A stretch of DNA of 64,000 nucleotides, from NCBI RefSeq assembly GCF_016809835.1, contig NZ_JAFBIL020000001.1:868001-932000 (forward strand), given 5' to 3'. Under the pieces are notes generated by a model. It was not told the origin of the DNA. It made no database searches and saw only the letters and a program-made list of their open reading frames with translations. A program made the translations under genes and the position numbers. Of this stretch, positions 45,370-54,062 are shown one piece after another; the stretch's first letter is position 1; every line of letters starts with the position of its first letter. The stretch is from Massilia soli (lineage in GTDB: Bacteria; Pseudomonadota; Gammaproteobacteria; Burkholderiales; Burkholderiaceae_D).

Positions 45370-48024
45370 ATGAACAAGTTGATGGCGCAGCAAAAGCACA
45401 CGAAAACCGCGATTGCGGCCGCTGTATCGGTATTGGTAATGGGCGTCACGCTGCCGGCGCACGCACAGCTTGCACAGCAGGACACGGCCGGCGAGCCGCA
45501 AACCGTCATCGTCACCGGTGTGCGCGCCGCGCTGGAGCAATCGTTGCGCCAGAAGCGCAGCGCCGATGCGGTGGTCGAGGTGGTGACGGCGGAAGACATC
45601 GGCAAAATGCCGGACAAGAACGTCGCTGACGCCATCCAGCGCCTGCCGGGCGTGAACACCCAGTCGTCCGCCGGCGGCGAAGGCGGCTTCGGCGAAAACG
45701 ACCGGGTCAGCCTGCGCGGCACCAGCCCAAGCCTGCAGCAAACCCTGTTCAACGGCCACGCCATCAGCACCGGCGACTGGTTCCTCCTCAACCAGATCGG
45801 CGGCAACGTCGGCCGCTCCAGCAGCTTCTCGCTGCTGCCATCCGAGCTGGTCGGCTCGGTCGTGGTGCAAAAGAGCCCGACGGCCGACCTGGTCGAAGGC
45901 GGCGTCTCCGGCGCCATCAACGTCATCACCCGCCGCCCGCTCGACTTCAAGAAGCAGCTGACGGTGGAAGGTTCGGTGCAGGCCAACTACAACGACCTGT
46001 CCGACAAGGCCGAGCCGCACCTGTCGGGCCTGGTCAACTGGAAGAACGACACCAACACCGCCGGCGTCCTGCTGCAGGCTTTCTCCGAGAAAGCCGCGGT
46101 GCGCCGCGATGGCCAGGAGATTCTCGGCTACACGCCGATCAGCGCAACCAGCGCGGCAGCCGTCGCCAACCCGCAGCTCGCTGGCGTGATGGTGCCGACC
46201 TTCATCGGCGCCAGCTTTTTTGAACAGGTGAAAAAGCGCACCGGAGGCGCCTTCGACGTTGAAGTGCGCCCATCGAACGCGCTGACGCTGGACGTCAATG
46301 GCTTCTACTCGAAACTGGAAGCGGGACACCAGAACACCAACTGGCTGGCCGCGCCGGCCAACTCGATCAACGGCAGCAACCTGGTGCCGCTCACGTCGAC
46401 GGTGCGCAACAACACGCTGGTGGCCGCCTCGTTCGCCAGCAACTCCGGTGAAGTCGACAACATCTACCGCCCTGACGCAGGTGGCGAGTCGTGGTACCTC
46501 GATGTCAACGGCAAGTTCCGCGTCAACGATGACCTGACCCTGTCCGGCAAACTCGGCAAAACCCACGGCATCGGCTACGACCGCAACGACGTCTACTACC
46601 AGAACAACGTCGACGGCGGCATGGTCTACGCGCTCAACGGCCTGTCGCCGGCAAGCGTCAGCTACCCGGGCGGCACCACCACCAAGCCAGGATCGACCGC
46701 ATGGGCGGGCGGCGGCGAAGCCCAGTCGGTGGATCAGGAAAAGTACGCGCAGATTGACGGCGATTGGCGCGCCCGTGGCGACCTGGTGCAGGCGGTGCGT
46801 TTCGGCGCCCGCTTCACCGACCATACCCGCACTGCCGAGCACCCGCTCGAAACGCGCCCGGGCCCGGTCGGCTTCAGCAACCCAGGCCCGGCCTGGAACG
46901 GCCAGATGTACCCATCGGACTTCGCCAGCAACCTTGGCGGCAACCTGTCGTCGGCCTACTTCAAGTACGACGGCGCGGCACTCGGCGCATGGGGCGCGGT
47001 GCCGGGCAACCGCCTGCTTGACTACACCTTGCGCCACAACTGGATGGACGAATTCAAGGTCCAGGAAAAAACCAATGCGCTGTATGCGATGGCCGACATG
47101 GGCGGCGACGGCTGGAGCGGCAACATCGGCCTGCGCGCCATCGAAACGCGCCAGACCACGGTCGTCAATCTCGCTGGCGGTCCCAACCCGATTACCGGGT
47201 CGGCGTTTGGCGCCTACACCCCGACGACATTCGAGCGCACCTACCGCGACTACCTGCCAAGCGCCAACCTGAAGTTCGATGTGCGGCCTGACCTGGTTGT
47301 GCGCACCGCGCTGGGCAAAACCATCGCCCGTCCCGACTACAGCGCGCTCGGTGGCTCGGTGTCGCTGAACGACGACGCGCTGAGCGGCAGCGGCGGCAAT
47401 GTCAACCTGGACCCGGTTCGTTCCACCAACTTCGACATCTCGGCCGAGTGGTACTTCGCACCGAAGGCCCTGCTGTCGGCAGGCTTGTTCTACATGGACC
47501 TGCGTTCGATCGTTGCGCAAGGTACGTCCACCGGCACCTACTACAACAACAAGCGTAGCGCGCTGGCCGAGTACCAGATCACGTCGCCGTTCAACACCAG
47601 CGGCACCAACAAGGGCGTGGAGTTGAGCTACCAGCAGCCGCTGGGCCAGAACTTCGGCTTCCTGGCCAACTACACCTACGCGGACGGTGAGCTGGACGGC
47701 GGCGGCGAACTGCTTAACTCGTCGAAGCGTACCTACAACCTGACAGGCTACTTCGAGAATGAGCGCTTCAGCGCACGGCTGGCGTACAACTTCCGCTCGG
47801 CGTACAAGGCGGGTGTGGACCGTGGCGCGAGCCAGCACGTTGACGACATGCCGTCGCTGGCAGGGTCGATCAACTACAAGTTGAGCGAGAACCTGACGCT
47901 CACCTTCGACGCGCTCAACATCACCAACGAGACGATCAAGATGTACGCAGAAAATCATGATCGTCCGCGCGCCTTCTACTCAAATGGCCGCACCTTCTAC
48001 CTCGGCCTGCGCGCCAAGCTGTAA
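45370..48024 (+). CDS. TonB-dependent outer-membrane receptor
   Basis: An 884-residue TonB-dependent receptor. After a signal peptide (to about residue 34, PAHAQ) comes the plug domain (VIVTGVRAALEQSLRQKRSA, then KMPDKNVADAIQRLPGVN), and then a 22-strand barrel ending TFYLGLRAKL. This clade often imports oligosaccharides rather than siderophores. The next two genes encode a hexosaminidase and an AmpG-like permease, so chitin- or peptidoglycan-derived sugars are the likely cargo. GGAGAG eight bases upstream supports the start. Confidence 0.93.
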   Translation: MNKLMAQQKHTKTAIAAAVSVLVMGVTLPAHAQLAQQDTAGEPQTVIVTGVRAALEQSLRQKRSADAVVEVVTAEDIGKMPDKNVADAIQRLPGVNTQSSAGGEGGFGENDRVSLRGTSPSLQQTLFNGHAISTGDWFLLNQIGGNVGRSSSFSLLPSELVGSVVVQKSPTADLVEGGVSGAINVITRRPLDFKKQLTVEGSVQANYNDLSDKAEPHLSGLVNWKNDTNTAGVLLQAFSEKAAVRRDGQEILGYTPISATSAAAVANPQLAGVMVPTFIGASFFEQVKKRTGGAFDVEVRPSNALTLDVNGFYSKLEAGHQNTNWLAAPANSINGSNLVPLTSTVRNNTLVAASFASNSGEVDNIYRPDAGGESWYLDVNGKFRVNDDLTLSGKLGKTHGIGYDRNDVYYQNNVDGGMVYALNGLSPASVSYPGGTTTKPGSTAWAGGGEAQSVDQEKYAQIDGDWRARGDLVQAVRFGARFTDHTRTAEHPLETRPGPVGFSNPGPAWNGQMYPSDFASNLGGNLSSAYFKYDGAALGAWGAVPGNRLLDYTLRHNWMDEFKVQEKTNALYAMADMGGDGWSGNIGLRAIETRQTTVVNLAGGPNPITGSAFGAYTPTTFERTYRDYLPSANLKFDVRPDLVVRTALGKTIARPDYSALGGSVSLNDDALSGSGGNVNLDPVRSTNFDISAEWYFAPKALLSAGLFYMDLRSIVAQGTSTGTYYNNKRSALAEYQITSPFNTSGTNKGVELSYQQPLGQNFGFLANYTYADGELDGGGELLNSSKRTYNLTGYFENERFSARLAYNFRSAYKAGVDRGASQHVDDMPSLAGSINYKLSENLTLTFDALNITNETIKMYAENHDRPRAFYSNGRTFYLGLRAKL

Positions 48025-48061
48025 TTTGGAGCAGGACTGACTGGGCAAGCCTGAGTAGCCA

Positions 48062-48139
48062 CGTCGTTCCCGCGCAGGCGGGAATCTATTACCCATCTGC
48101 TCACACGAGCTTTGGGTTCCCGCCTGCGCGGGAACGACG
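48062..48139. repeat. Dispersed GTCGTTCCCGCG repeat, paired inverted copy
   Basis: CGTCGTTCCCGCGCAGGCGG and CCCGCCTGCGCGGGAACGAC face each other over 78 bases, forming a long hairpin between the receptor and hexosaminidase genes. It could attenuate transcription between them. Confidence 0.75.
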
Positions 48140-48185
48140 GCGGTACTCGGCCTTGCCCTTTTTTTATGCGGGATGAAGGATCAGG

Positions 48186-50660
48186 ATGCCGACAAATTTT
48201 AATGGGCGGATGCCTCCGATCGCCATCGAGTGGGAGTGTTTGTCCAACTTGGCAAGCGACGCCACTTTCAGCGCACGGCTATCAATGCGCAATGTATCGA
48301 ATCAAGCGATCGCGCCAGGCTGGACGGTGTACCTCAACACCTGCCGCAAGACGCTGGACAGCACGGTGACGCCGGGTTACACGATGAAGCACATAAACGG
48401 CGACCTCTTTTGCGTTACCGCCGAGACGAATCAGGCATGGCAGCCAGGCGAAGCCCACACAATCAAGTACGACGCCCAGCACTGGGCGATCAGCGACACC
48501 GACGCACCGCTCGGTTTCTACCTTGTGCCGGGCGACGCCGGGCCGGTGATCGACCTGGGCGACCCGGTGATCATGCCGTTCGAACTCGCCCAGCAGCGGC
48601 ACAGGCACAATGACGACCGCGTGCCCGCATCCGACGCGGCGCAGCGCTTCCGGCAGAATGAACAAACACGCTTGCTGCCACTGGATCAAGTTGGAAGAAT
48701 CACGCCACGCCCGCTATCGGCGCGCTTCTCCGCCGAGGTGTGCGTTCTGAAGAAAGGATCGCAGATATCGCACAACCCGGCGCTCGATAGTGAAGAGCGG
48801 CTGCTGCGCGCCATGCTTGACCGGCTCCCGTCCGGCGACGGCGCACGCATCGAGCTGGAAGTTGGGCCCATCGCGCTTGATGGCGCCCCGGGCGAAGAAG
48901 CGTACATGCTCGCGATAGAGCCCGACAAAATCGTCGTACGGGGTAACACCCCGCATGGTGTTTTCAACGGCATCCAGTCGCTTGCGCAATTGCTCTCTGC
49001 GGACGGCACTGTACCGGCAGGCCATGTGATCGATGCGCCGCGCTTCAGGTATCGCGGCATGATGCTCGACGTGGCGCGGCATTTTGCTGGGAAAGAGACG
49101 GTCATGCGGCTACTCGACTGCATGGCGCGCTTCAAGCTCAATCGTTTCCATTTCCACCTGACCGATGACGAAGGCTGGCGCCTGCAGATAGCCGCGCTGC
49201 CCGAACTGACCGATATCGGTGCAAGGCGCGGCGTGGCGGCCAAGGGCGAGCCATCGCTGCCGCCATCGTTCGGCTCGGGCGCGGACGTGGCGGCATCCGC
49301 GGGCAGCGGCTATTACAACGCAGGCCAATTCACCGAGATACTGCGTTACGCGCATGCGCGGCACATCGAAGTGGTCCCCGAGTTCAACATGCCCGGCCAC
49401 GCCCGCGCCGCCGTGATGGCGATGCGCGAACGCTACGACAGGCTGCGCGCCGCTGGCGACATTGAAGGCGCCAGCGAATACCTGCTTAGCGACCCCGGCG
49501 ACGAATCAGTGTACGAATCGGTGCAGCTCTGGCACGACAACGTCATCTGCATTGCGCTGCCGTCCGTCGACCGCTTTATCGATACCGTGGTAAGCGAAGT
49601 CGCTTCCCTGTACCGCAGTGCGGGCGTGCCGCTTCGGACCGTGCACACCGGCGGCGACGAAGTACCAGCCGGCGCCTGGCTTGGCTCTCCCATCTGCCAC
49701 GCGCGGATGAAGGAGCAGGGCTGGACCGAGGTATCGCAGCTGCATGCCGACTTCGTCCAGCGCTGCCGCCGTATCCTCGCGCGGCACGGACTCGCGTACG
49801 CAGGCTGGGAAGAAACAGCGCTGATCCACGCCTGCGTTGGCGGACGCCAGCAGCTGCTGCCAGCGCCGGAACTGGGCGGCCCGGAATCGCGCGTCTACGT
49901 CTGGAACAACACCTGGGGATCGGGGACTGAAGACTGCGCCTACCGGCTGGCCAATGCGGGCTACAACGTGGTGCTCTCCAACGCGGCCAGCCTCTACTTC
50001 GACATGGCCTACGCCAAGGACCCGGACGAACCAGGCTATTACTGGGCTGGTTTCGTCGAAACCCGCCAGGCCTTCACCTTCTGCCCGCTGGACACCACCA
50101 TCACGCCGGGGCGCAACGCGATGGGCCACGACATCACGCCTGCGGTATTTGAACCGCTGGACAGTGCCGGCGCCGCGCGCATTGCCGGCATCCAGGGACA
50201 GCTATGGGGCGAAAACTCCCGGTCGCGCGAACGGATCGAGTATCTCGCCGCGCCACGGCTGATTGCCCTCGCCGAGCGCGCGTGGGCCGCGGACCCCGGC
50301 TGGTATCTCATCGCCGACCCCGACCAACGAGCCAGTCGCATCGACAGCGACTGGAACGAATTTGCGAACCGCCTTGGCCAACGCGTGCTGCCACAGCTTG
50401 ACGAGGCACCACTGGCCTACGGCTACCGTCTGCCGCCACCTGGCCTGGTATTGAAAGACGGGGCCTTGCATGCCAACGTCGCACTACCGGGGCTGGCGCT
50501 GCATTACACTACAGACGGCAGCGAGCCGGGCATCGGCAGCCGGCGATACAGAGCGCCGTTGGTGGTGTCGCCTGATTGGCCAGCGTTCAGGATAGCCACG
50601 CTGGACACACGTGGCCGCAGGAGCCGTACCGTTACCTTTTACCCTGAAGACGCCCCATGA
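48186..50660 (+). CDS. Beta-N-acetylhexosaminidase (GH20)
   Basis: An 824-residue GH20 enzyme. Order: an N-terminal CHB_HEX-type beta domain (about 10-120, WECLSNLASDATFSARL), a GH20b domain (to about 280), the catalytic barrel (MMLDVARHFAGKETVMRLLD, and the acid/base pair D491-E492 in HTGGDEVPAGAW) and a C-terminal beta domain. It releases terminal GlcNAc or GalNAc from chitooligosaccharides or glycans. No signal peptide is visible from this start, so it may work on sugars already imported. Its last codon overlaps the permease start (ATGA). Confidence 0.95.
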   Translation: MPTNFNGRMPPIAIEWECLSNLASDATFSARLSMRNVSNQAIAPGWTVYLNTCRKTLDSTVTPGYTMKHINGDLFCVTAETNQAWQPGEAHTIKYDAQHWAISDTDAPLGFYLVPGDAGPVIDLGDPVIMPFELAQQRHRHNDDRVPASDAAQRFRQNEQTRLLPLDQVGRITPRPLSARFSAEVCVLKKGSQISHNPALDSEERLLRAMLDRLPSGDGARIELEVGPIALDGAPGEEAYMLAIEPDKIVVRGNTPHGVFNGIQSLAQLLSADGTVPAGHVIDAPRFRYRGMMLDVARHFAGKETVMRLLDCMARFKLNRFHFHLTDDEGWRLQIAALPELTDIGARRGVAAKGEPSLPPSFGSGADVAASAGSGYYNAGQFTEILRYAHARHIEVVPEFNMPGHARAAVMAMRERYDRLRAAGDIEGASEYLLSDPGDESVYESVQLWHDNVICIALPSVDRFIDTVVSEVASLYRSAGVPLRTVHTGGDEVPAGAWLGSPICHARMKEQGWTEVSQLHADFVQRCRRILARHGLAYAGWEETALIHACVGGRQQLLPAPELGGPESRVYVWNNTWGSGTEDCAYRLANAGYNVVLSNAASLYFDMAYAKDPDEPGYYWAGFVETRQAFTFCPLDTTITPGRNAMGHDITPAVFEPLDSAGAARIAGIQGQLWGENSRSRERIEYLAAPRLIALAERAWAADPGWYLIADPDQRASRIDSDWNEFANRLGQRVLPQLDEAPLAYGYRLPPPGLVLKDGALHANVALPGLALHYTTDGSEPGIGSRRYRAPLVVSPDWPAFRIATLDTRGRRSRTVTFYPEDAP

Positions 50661-51961
50661 TTAACGCAACCACAGCCAGCACCGTGACTTTGCCGGCTCC
50701 CCGCCATCCGCTGATGTGGGTGCCGACCCTGTACCTGGCGCAGGGCCTGCCGTTCTACGCCGTCGCGCTGGTCGCTGGCCTGATGCTGAAAAGTATGGGC
50801 CTGCCCAACGACCAGATCGCGCGCTGGACTGGCCTACTGGGCCTGGCGTGGGTATTCAAGGCGCTGTGGAGTCCATTCCTTGAACTGGCGCGCAGCAAAA
50901 AGCACGTGGTCGTCACCTTCCAGCTGATTGGCGGCGTGGCGCTTGCCGGCGTGGCGCTGGCGCTGCAGCTGCCTGCGTGGTTCGCCATCAGCATTGGGCT
51001 GTTTGCGGTGGTGGCGCTGGCCTCGGCCACGCACGATATCGCGGCGGACGGCGTGTACATCGCCAGCCTCAACGAACGCCAGCAGGCGGCATACGCCGGC
51101 TGGCAGGGCGCCTTCTTCAATGCCGCAAAGTTCGTGTCGCTGGGCGGGCTGGTGATACTCGCCGGTTACCTGGAAAAGCGCATTGGCACAGCGCCCGCAT
51201 GGACGGTGGTGTTTGCGCTGCTTGCAGCCACCATGGTCGCGCTGGCGCTGTACCACCTGTGGGCACTGCCAGGCGGCGCGGTGCGCAGGGCCGGTGCGGC
51301 GACGGGCACCTCGGCGCGCGGCATCGCCAACACGCTGGTCGATGTGATCCGCGCGTTCTTCGCCAAGCCGGGCATCTGGCTGGCTATTCTGTTCATCATC
51401 ATGTTCCGCGCGGGCGAAGGGCAGATCCAGACCATTGGCCCGCTGTTCCTGCGCGATGCGCGCGACATTGGCGGGCTTGGACTGACGACCGGCGAAGTAG
51501 GCGCGGTGTATGGCACGGCGGGCACCATCGCTTTCCTGGCCGGTAGCATCGCCGGTGGCTATTTCACGTCGTGGCTGGGGCTCAAGCGCGCGATGATCTA
51601 CCTGATCCTGGCGATGAACCTGCCGAACCTCGTCTTCTACTACCTGAGCGTGGCGCAGCCTGAATCGCTGGGCGTGATCGCCGCCGCGCTGGGGCTGGAG
51701 ATGTTTGGCTACGGCTTTGGCTTTGTGGGCATCATCCTGTTCATCATGCAGGTGGTGGCCAGCGGCCCTTATCAAACCGCGCACTACGCGCTGGGAACCG
51801 GCTTTATGCAGCTGGGGTTTGTGCTCTTTAAGATGATCAGCGGTGATATCCAGCAGGCGCTGGGCTACCGCTCATTCTTCCTGTGGGTGGTGTGCGCCGC
51901 GCTGCCGGTGCTGCTGTTGATACGCTTCGTCCGGCTTGAAAGTCAGACTAGCGCTTCTTGA
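50657..51961 (+). CDS. AmpG-like MFS permease
   Basis: A 434-residue major facilitator with 12 predicted membrane segments. The N-terminus (HPLMWVPTLYLAQGLPFYAV) and ASATHDIAADGVYI are typical of the AmpG-like branch that imports GlcNAc-containing muropeptides or oligosaccharides. Translation is coupled to the GH20 gene by a four-base overlap, so it should carry the hexosaminidase's substrate or product across the inner membrane. The 3' end overlaps the opposing AraC gene by 14 bases. Confidence 0.92.
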   Translation: MINATTASTVTLPAPRHPLMWVPTLYLAQGLPFYAVALVAGLMLKSMGLPNDQIARWTGLLGLAWVFKALWSPFLELARSKKHVVVTFQLIGGVALAGVALALQLPAWFAISIGLFAVVALASATHDIAADGVYIASLNERQQAAYAGWQGAFFNAAKFVSLGGLVILAGYLEKRIGTAPAWTVVFALLAATMVALALYHLWALPGGAVRRAGAATGTSARGIANTLVDVIRAFFAKPGIWLAILFIIMFRAGEGQIQTIGPLFLRDARDIGGLGLTTGEVGAVYGTAGTIAFLAGSIAGGYFTSWLGLKRAMIYLILAMNLPNLVFYYLSVAQPESLGVIAAALGLEMFGYGFGFVGIILFIMQVVASGPYQTAHYALGTGFMQLGFVLFKMISGDIQQALGYRSFFLWVVCAALPVLLLIRFVRLESQTSAS

Positions 51962-52850
51962 CCGGCAGGGCGAGCCAGCCCTGCCACTGGCCGTCCGCGT
52001 CGCGTTCGACTTTCTCGATGTGAGGACGCGTGCTGTCGAGGCGCCAGACGGTTTGCTTGTCGAGCCAGTCTTCGTACATGGAGCGGAAGCGCGGCCACTC
52101 CTTATGGAATTCGAGAACGGCGTAATGGCCCGCCGGAAGGATGCGCACGCCGAGGTGCGGGTCGGTGACGGCATCGCTCTGGATACCGAAGTCGTAGCAG
52201 TACTCGCTCTCGCCGGTGAAGCCGGGATCTTCGTCGAACACCCCGTACCACGGCGCGCAGCGGTCTACGCCATCGAGTTCTTCGCAGTGGCGGATCAGGT
52301 CATTGCAGGCGATCGACAGCGCGGCGCCCGACTGGCCGAAGAAGCGCTGGTAGCGCAGCGTGACTGCAGGCAGCGAACGCACCGTGATGCGCGCCGCAAT
52401 GGTGCCAGGCTCCGGCGCGCGGTACGGGGCGAGTATTACTTCAAGGTTGTCCGGCTCGGCGACAAAGAAACTGACATCGCTATCGCGGCCGACCTGCTGG
52501 TCCATGTAGGCGCGCCAGCCGCCATCGCGCCACTCCTTGGCCGACATTGCGAACTGCTGCTTGAAGGCTTTGGCGAAAGCCGCATTGGACGGGAAGCCGC
52601 AATCTTGCGCAATGCGGAAGACGGCGACGTCAGGTTCGTGGCGCAGCAGGTGCGCGGCGCGGCGCAGGCGGCGCTTGCGCTGGTATTCAACGGCGGAAAA
52701 GCCGGTGAGCTCGCGGAAGATGCGGTCGAAGTGGAACGAGGAATAGCTGGCCGATGCCGCCAGCGATTTAAGCGCAAGCGGATCGCCGACCGAATCGAGC
52801 ATCAGGTCCATCACTTCGTACAAGCGTGAGACGCGGGACGTCGGCTTCAC
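51948..52850 (-). CDS. AraC-family regulator with GyrI-like ligand domain
   Basis: A 300-residue regulator. The AraC-type double helix-turn-helix is at the N-terminus (about 5-108: LALKSLAASASYSSFHFDRI, then FRIAQDCGFPSNAAFAKAFK), followed by a GyrI-like small-molecule-binding domain (about 130-295: PDNLEVILAPYRAPEPGTIA, then GVRILPAGHYAVLEFHKEW). This arrangement is typical of Rob/SoxS-related drug or effector sensors. It is convergent with the permease, so a role in that locus is possible but not shown. Confidence 0.92.
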   Translation of the reverse strand: MKPTSRVSRLYEVMDLMLDSVGDPLALKSLAASASYSSFHFDRIFRELTGFSAVEYQRKRRLRRAAHLLRHEPDVAVFRIAQDCGFPSNAAFAKAFKQQFAMSAKEWRDGGWRAYMDQQVGRDSDVSFFVAEPDNLEVILAPYRAPEPGTIAARITVRSLPAVTLRYQRFFGQSGAALSIACNDLIRHCEELDGVDRCAPWYGVFDEDPGFTGESEYCYDFGIQSDAVTDPHLGVRILPAGHYAVLEFHKEWPRFRSMYEDWLDKQTVWRLDSTRPHIEKVERDADGQWQGWLALPVKKR

Positions 52851-52997
52851 GGGACGAGTCCCGACGACGTCAGGCCATCAGACGGCAAAGCGAAGTGGAA
52901 AGAGCGCAGCATTCGGGCGATCGGTTACCAAAGTGGAACAATTATCGCCCATAAGCCCTGCAGTGGCTAAATAAGTTGCAGGCATCGACATCGCCCG

Positions 52998-53098
52998 TCG
53001 TCGTTCCCGCGAAAGCGGGAACCCATGCACACGGTCCTTTTTCGGATAACGGACGCCGATCCGTGGCGCATGGATTCCCGCATTCGCGGGAATGACGG
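52998..53098. repeat. Dispersed GTCGTTCCCGCGAAAGCGGG repeat, paired inverted copy
   Basis: TCGTTCCCGCGAAAGCGGGA and GGATTCCCGCATTCGCGGGA lie about 60 bases apart, each itself palindromic and together inverted. They occupy the gap between the AraC gene and the next gene. Confidence 0.75.
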
Positions 53099-53115
53099 TG
53101 AATATGCGGCGAATG

Positions 53116-53484
53116 CTAGTCCGTCACGACATGCCACGCATCCATCACCTTGTCGCCGGTCTTGTCCCCCGGCTTCTTATCCTTGATAAAGGTGTACAGC
53201 GGCTTGCCCTTGTGAGCGAGCTGCTTGCTGCCGTCGGCGCGCGTGATGATCGAATAATCGGCACCCATGGCCTTGGCGTCGGTCGCCATGACCGGCGGCC
53301 AGTTCTCCGCGCATTTGGCAACGCAGGCGCTCTTGCCGGCGGAATCTTTATCGTAGGTATAAACGGTCATACCCTTTGCATCAACGAGCATGCCGTCGGA
53401 TTTTTTGACTGGGGCATCGGATGCGTGGGCGGAAAGGCTGACGAGGGCGAACAGAACGGCAGTACCAAAGCTGACTGATTTCAT
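53116..53484 (-). CDS. COG4315-type secreted protein
   Basis: A 122-residue exported protein. The signal peptide is MKSVSFGTAVLFALVSLSAH (ending ASD), followed by two copies of the family repeat: GMTVYTYDKDSAGKSACVAK with CAENWPP, and HKGKPLYTFIKDKKPGD ending AWHVV. The two cysteines in the first repeat are conserved in the family and may form a disulfide. The role is unknown; related proteins are described as predicted lipoproteins, but no lipobox is visible here. Confidence 0.88.
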   Translation of the reverse strand: MKSVSFGTAVLFALVSLSAHASDAPVKKSDGMLVDAKGMTVYTYDKDSAGKSACVAKCAENWPPVMATDAKAMGADYSIITRADGSKQLAHKGKPLYTFIKDKKPGDKTGDKVMDAWHVVTD

Positions 53485-53692
53485 GGAATTCTCCTTTGAA
53501 AAATCGAGTGCGAGGACCGGTTGTGGGTGTACAGACGGTTCATTCTAGCGCACCGATCGTTGTATTTTTGTACTCAGGCCCCATATGTTTTGGATGCTGT
53601 ACATTTCGTATCGTGCGCAGCGATTGACCGATGAACAAGGTAAGGTATCGGCTCAAGCTGATGAACAACTTAAATGAACGAAGGAGTAGGCA

Positions 53693-53992
53693 ATGGATTG
53701 TCCTGTGTGCAAAAACGTACAACTCGTCATGTCGGACCGACAGGGTATCGAGATTGACTACTGCCCGACCTGCCGCGGTGTGTGGCTGGACCGTGGCGAG
53801 CTCGACAAGATCATCGACCGCTCGGTGCCGGGTGCGGCCCAGCCGGTACAGCAGCAACAGGTGCGCCACGACCCGTACCAGGGACAACACAATCCACAAG
53901 GTTTCGGGCACTCGCAGCCATCGCACGGCTACCCGCACCACAAGAAAAAGAAGCGCGAAGGCTTCCTGGGCGAACTGTTCGACTTCGACTGA
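53693..53992 (+). CDS. Zinc-ribbon (TFIIB-type) protein
   Basis: A 99-residue protein with a zinc ribbon at the front: CPVC at 3-6 and CPTC at 23-26, within SDRQGIEIDYCPTCRGVWLD. A Gln/His-rich linker follows and then a lysine-rich tail (HHKKKKREGFLGELFDFD). The family, zf-TFIIB, is common in bacteria, but its function is unknown. GAAGGAG at 53678-53684 supports the start. Confidence 0.9.
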   Translation: MDCPVCKNVQLVMSDRQGIEIDYCPTCRGVWLDRGELDKIIDRSVPGAAQPVQQQQVRHDPYQGQHNPQGFGHSQPSHGYPHHKKKKREGFLGELFDFD

Positions 53993-54000
53993 CCCCACTC

Positions 54001-54034
54001 GTCGTCCCCGCGAACGCGGGGACCCATACTGAGC
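54001..54034. repeat. Dispersed GTCGTCCCCGCGAA repeat, single copy
   Basis: GTCGTCCCCGCGAACGCGGG followed by GACCCATACTGAG. It closely resembles copy 1 at 231, including the CCCAT-CTGAG extension. Confidence 0.75.
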
Positions 54035-54062
54035 ACGCCTCGCCTCGACAATTTGCAACTCC

